Source: Misgurnus anguillicaudatus
Taxonomy: Eukaryota > Chordata > Actinopteri > Cypriniformes > Cobitidae
Length of the DNA stretch: 64,000 nucleotides
Direction of reading: 5' to 3'
Assembly: GCF_027580225.2 (NCBI RefSeq)
Contig: NC_073358.2
Coordinates: forward strand, 10,591,001-10,655,000
How positions within the stretch are numbered: position 1 is the stretch's first letter; every line of letters starts with the position of its first letter. The position numbers and the translations under genes are program-made. The notes under the pieces are model-generated. The model was not told the origin of the DNA and ran no database searches. It saw only the letters and a program-made list of their open reading frames with translations. Of this stretch, positions 1 to 64,000 are shown piece by piece.

Positions 1-627
1 TGATGAAAGTAACGCAAAAGTAGTGTAACTCATTACAGTTCAGAGACAGTAATATTGTAATGTAACTAATTACGTTTCAAATGACAGTAATTTATAATAT
101 ATAATGTATTATACACTTTGGAAGTAACTTTCCCAACACTGCATAGGAACCCAAAACATTTGTTATTTTCGACAAGGTATTTGTTTAAGAGTTCAGTTTC
201 AGCAACTAGCCAGACCATTAAACAAACAGAAACCGGAAGTAAAGTTCGGACCAGACGCTTATCGCGTCACCGCACGTGCGCCCGATAAAACGGCATAGAG
301 CTTCAGATATTTCATTGATAATCTTAACACATGGCTCATGAGTGTTGAGTAATCATTTAGGTTATTAAAAAAAAAAATTGCCGTGTGTGAAAAAACTAAA
401 TTATGTACAAATTTCTTTAAAATTAAATCTTTCAGATTTCTATTTGTATGAAAAGTATTTATTTTATCTATAGAAAAATATTGAAAGATGCAACAGACAT
501 TATACTTGTATAACTGAAATTGGTTTACGTGCTATTGCCGATAGTTTCAAATTGATCCAAAATCTCAATAATTAAATATCCACTGCATTGTGTATTCACA
601 TCTGAAATTATTATTTCTCTTTCTCAG
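1..627. repeat. Upstream intron of kntc1 with repeat fragments
   Basis: No coding sequence found. Bases 1-130 are rich in TAACTCATTAC/TAACTAATTACG-type motifs seen at the edge of dispersed fish elements. Bases 203-285 (AGCAACTAGCC...CACGTGC) reappear, inverted and diverged, at about 9905-10010, so both are copies of one family. The rest is AT-rich with no structure I can name. Confidence 0.5.
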
Positions 628-61910
<61,283 letters not shown>

Positions 61911-62068
61911 TACTAAAACTGTAATTATTAATACATCATTCATTCTGTACAGAACTGCACTTATGTAATATTTATATGTTATCTGCTTGCACAATTTATG
62001 TGCGTTTTCTGTTCCTTAACTAAAAAGAAATGCTAAAAAAATTAACATGTTACCATATTTTATTATAA

Positions 62069-62074
62069 AATAAA
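62069..62074 (+). other. kntc1: Polyadenylation signal AATAAA of kntc1
   Basis: AATAAA lies about 160 bases after the stop codon in AT-rich sequence, followed by a GT-rich stretch near 62095-62115 (TGTTGTTGTGTGTG) that fits a downstream cleavage element. This would give a short 3' UTR. Confidence 0.6.
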
Positions 62075-62194
62075 TAGTTCTTTCTATTATTAAATGTTGT
62101 TGTGTGTGATTGTTTCAACATTTATTTTTTGATCATGTAAATTGTTTTTTTAAATAACCCTGACCATAAACATACTCAAAAACATAATGTAATG

Positions 62195-62385
62195 TTTAAA
62201 GAGGACATTTCACAAGACTTTTTAAATATTTAAAATAAATCTTTGGTGTCCACAGAGTACATTAAATTTTAGCTCAAAATACCATTTAGATAATTTTTTA
62301 TAACATGTTAAAATTGACACTTTGTAGGTGCGAGCAAAAATGTGCCATTTTTGGGGGTGTCCTCTAAATAGCAAATGGGTGATTC
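62195..62385. repeat. Inverted copy of the 27855-28340 element
   Basis: TGTTTAAAGAGGACATTTCA, AATAAATCTTTGGTG, TTTATAACATGTTAAA and AGGTGCGAGCAAAAATGTGC read as the inverse of 28190-28340. It lies 3' of kntc1. From 62385 to 62970 only AT-rich sequence follows, starting with a GGTGATTCTCACGAAATCC repeat end. Confidence 0.65.
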
Positions 62386-62971
62386 TCACGAAATCCAGAT
62401 TTAGAAGGTGTCAAGCATCCAAATTTTTAAAAAGCCCTTGAAGCCAATTTTTTGCACATATAAGATTAAGGTCTGAACTTACTATAACCATTATTTTTAG
62501 GGGATTTAAAAAATATTTCCTGTAGACTTATTTATATTTTTTAGATTATCATTATCAAAAAATTTCATTACCGCAATGATATTACATTAAATATATGCAT
62601 TTACAAACTCATGTTTCGGTAATAAGAACTAAAAAGTTGTCTAGGTACTATGACAAACAAAATTTTAACTTTTATTTGGAGAGAAAAAAATAAGAACTGC
62701 TTACCTGGTAGCCATCTTGAGTGTCACAGTCAATTATGTCCCTTCCAACCAATTTTCTTTTTAAAATATTAGTTCCTTGAGGACTTAAATAATGATTCAA
62801 AATTGTTGCAGAGGATGAGAAAATTGGTCTTGGACACATTTATATTCCTTATTATTGTCTCTACGTTTACCAATAATCACCAAATACCACGTTTCTTTAC
62901 TGTAAATGTTTATAGTATAACATGCACTAAAGCTTTTTATTTATTTTATTATTTAAGATTTTTTTATTATA

Positions 62972-64000
62972 CAGTAAGGAAAATAAGTATTTGAACACAC
63001 TGCTATTTTGCAAGTTCTCCCACTTAGAAATCATGGAGGGGTCTGAAATTGTCATCGTAGGTGCATGTCCATTGTGAGAGACATAATCAAAAAAAAACAG
63101 AAATCACAATGTATGATTTTTATTTGTGTGATACAGCTGCAAATAAGTATTTGAACACCTGTCTATCAGCTAGAATTCTGACCCTAAAAGACCTGTTAGT
63201 CTGCCTTTAAAATGTCCACCTCCACTCCATTTATTATCCTTCCAAGGATATCCTTCCATTATTCCAAGGTTACTGTTAGTAATACTAGGGTGACCATACG
63301 TGCCATTTTCGCCGGGTGTGTCCTGGCCAGGATTTCTGTGCGTCTTCCGGAAGTCGTATTTGTTTTGCGCATATGCCATTCAATTAAAAACATAAGACAT
63401 ACAATCGTAGTTTCATTCTTACCTTAAAATGTAACGGTTGCTTTTTTGTAATAATAATAATAATAATCCTCTATGACGTATGCGGTCGACAAATACGACT
63501 TCTGGAAGACGCACCCGAAATCGTGGACAGGACGTGTCCGGGAAGAATGGCACGTATGGTCACCCTAAGTAATACACTAAGACGTTATGGTTTGAAATCA
63601 TGTATGGCACGGAAGGTTCCTCTGCTTAAACCAGCACAGTTCAAGACCCGTCTTAAGTTTGCCAATGACCATTTGGATGATCCAGAGGAGTCATGAGAGA
63701 AAGTCATGTGGTCAGATGAGACCAAAATATAACTTTTTGGTCATACTTCCACTAAACGTGTTTGGAGGAAGAAGAATGATGAGTACCATCCCAAGAACAC
63801 AATCCCTACTGTGAAGCATGGGGGTGGTAGCATTATGCTTTGGGGGTGTTTTTCTGCACATGGGACAGGGCGACTGCAGTGTATTAAGGAGAGGATGACC
63901 GGGGCCATGCATTGCGAGATTTTGGGGAACAACCTCCTTCCCTCAGTTAGAGCATTGAAGATGGGTCGAGGCTGAGTCTTCCAACATGACAATGACCCAA
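62972..64000 (+). pseudogene. Decayed Tc1 element running off the window
   Basis: It starts after TA with CAGTAAGGAAAATAAGTATT, a well-known Tc1 end. From about 63577 the + strand reads RRYGLKSCMARKVPLLKP, then [24 protein letters not shown] and FQHDNDP at the edge. Three in-frame stops (TGA in ES*EKVMW, TAA in KI*LFG, TGA in GRG*VFQ), two of them where tryptophan is usual, mark it as dead. A 282-bp hAT MITE at 63286 splits the N-terminal part. Confidence 0.88.
63286..63567. mobile_element. hAT MITE inside the Tc1 copy, 282 bp
   Basis: TAGGGTGACCATACGTGCCA and TGGCACGTATGGTCACCCTA are exact inverse ends. The 8-bp duplication AGTAATAC is exact (63278-63285, 63568-63575). Further pairing inside (ACGACTTCTGGAAGACGCA against TGCGTCTTCCGGAAGTCGT). 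Confidence 0.9.

Noticed and set aside
1..627. kntc1 promoter or first exon
   Set aside because: No start codon with matching N-terminal sequence and no core promoter elements seen; the first exon in view begins at an acceptor, so promoter and start lie upstream.

Overview
The window comes from a bony-fish nuclear genome, most probably a cypriniform (carp/zebrafish-like) species. It has short exons with GT-AG introns, very dense DNA-transposon content (hAT, Tc1/mariner, Harbinger and many TTAA-flanked miniature elements), a DIRS-type tyrosine-recombinase retrotransposon, and tRNA-derived SINEs of a kind I know from cyprinids. The lineage call rests on recalled repeat families and no search was run.

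There is one host gene, on the + strand, filling almost the whole window: kntc1 (Rod), the large subunit of the kinetochore RZZ complex. I could chain 60 exons from 628 to 61910. They join in phase without an internal stop into 6,561 coding bases (2,186 residues plus TAA), with only the first few dozen residues lying upstream of base 1. A polyadenylation signal follows at 62069. Two introns (24430-25254 and 37140-37337) use GC-AG instead of GT-AG splice sites. No other host gene is visible.

Everything else is intron and 3' flank, largely built from mobile DNA. Main blocks: 1707-4245, a TTAA-flanked element holding two hAT insertions; 8735-9566, a decayed Tc1 element; 11774-13750, an hAT with a smaller hAT, a SINE, a foldback element and another MITE inside; 14367-20196, a complete-looking DIRS retrotransposon with gag-like, reverse transcriptase/RNase H/methyltransferase and tyrosine recombinase frames, starting five bases inside a kntc1 splice donor; 21100-24125, nested TTAA elements; 28545-35993, a 7.4-kb intron with two Tc1 elements, one carrying an uninterrupted 340-residue DD34E transposase; 37890-40563, MITEs plus a duplicated unit; 41755-43786, an inverted-repeat element filling one intron; 43960-60530, several hAT elements with clear 8-bp duplications, a tandem repeat, a SINE and a broken Harbinger Myb-like gene; 62195-64000, repeats ending in a decayed Tc1 copy that runs off the window.

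I see no defence system, CRISPR array, rRNA or bacterial-style operon. The most interesting items are the DIRS element (identical 144-bp inverted repeats, internal copy of the circle junction, open frames, candidate +1 recoding site, position at a splice donor) and the intact Tc1 element.
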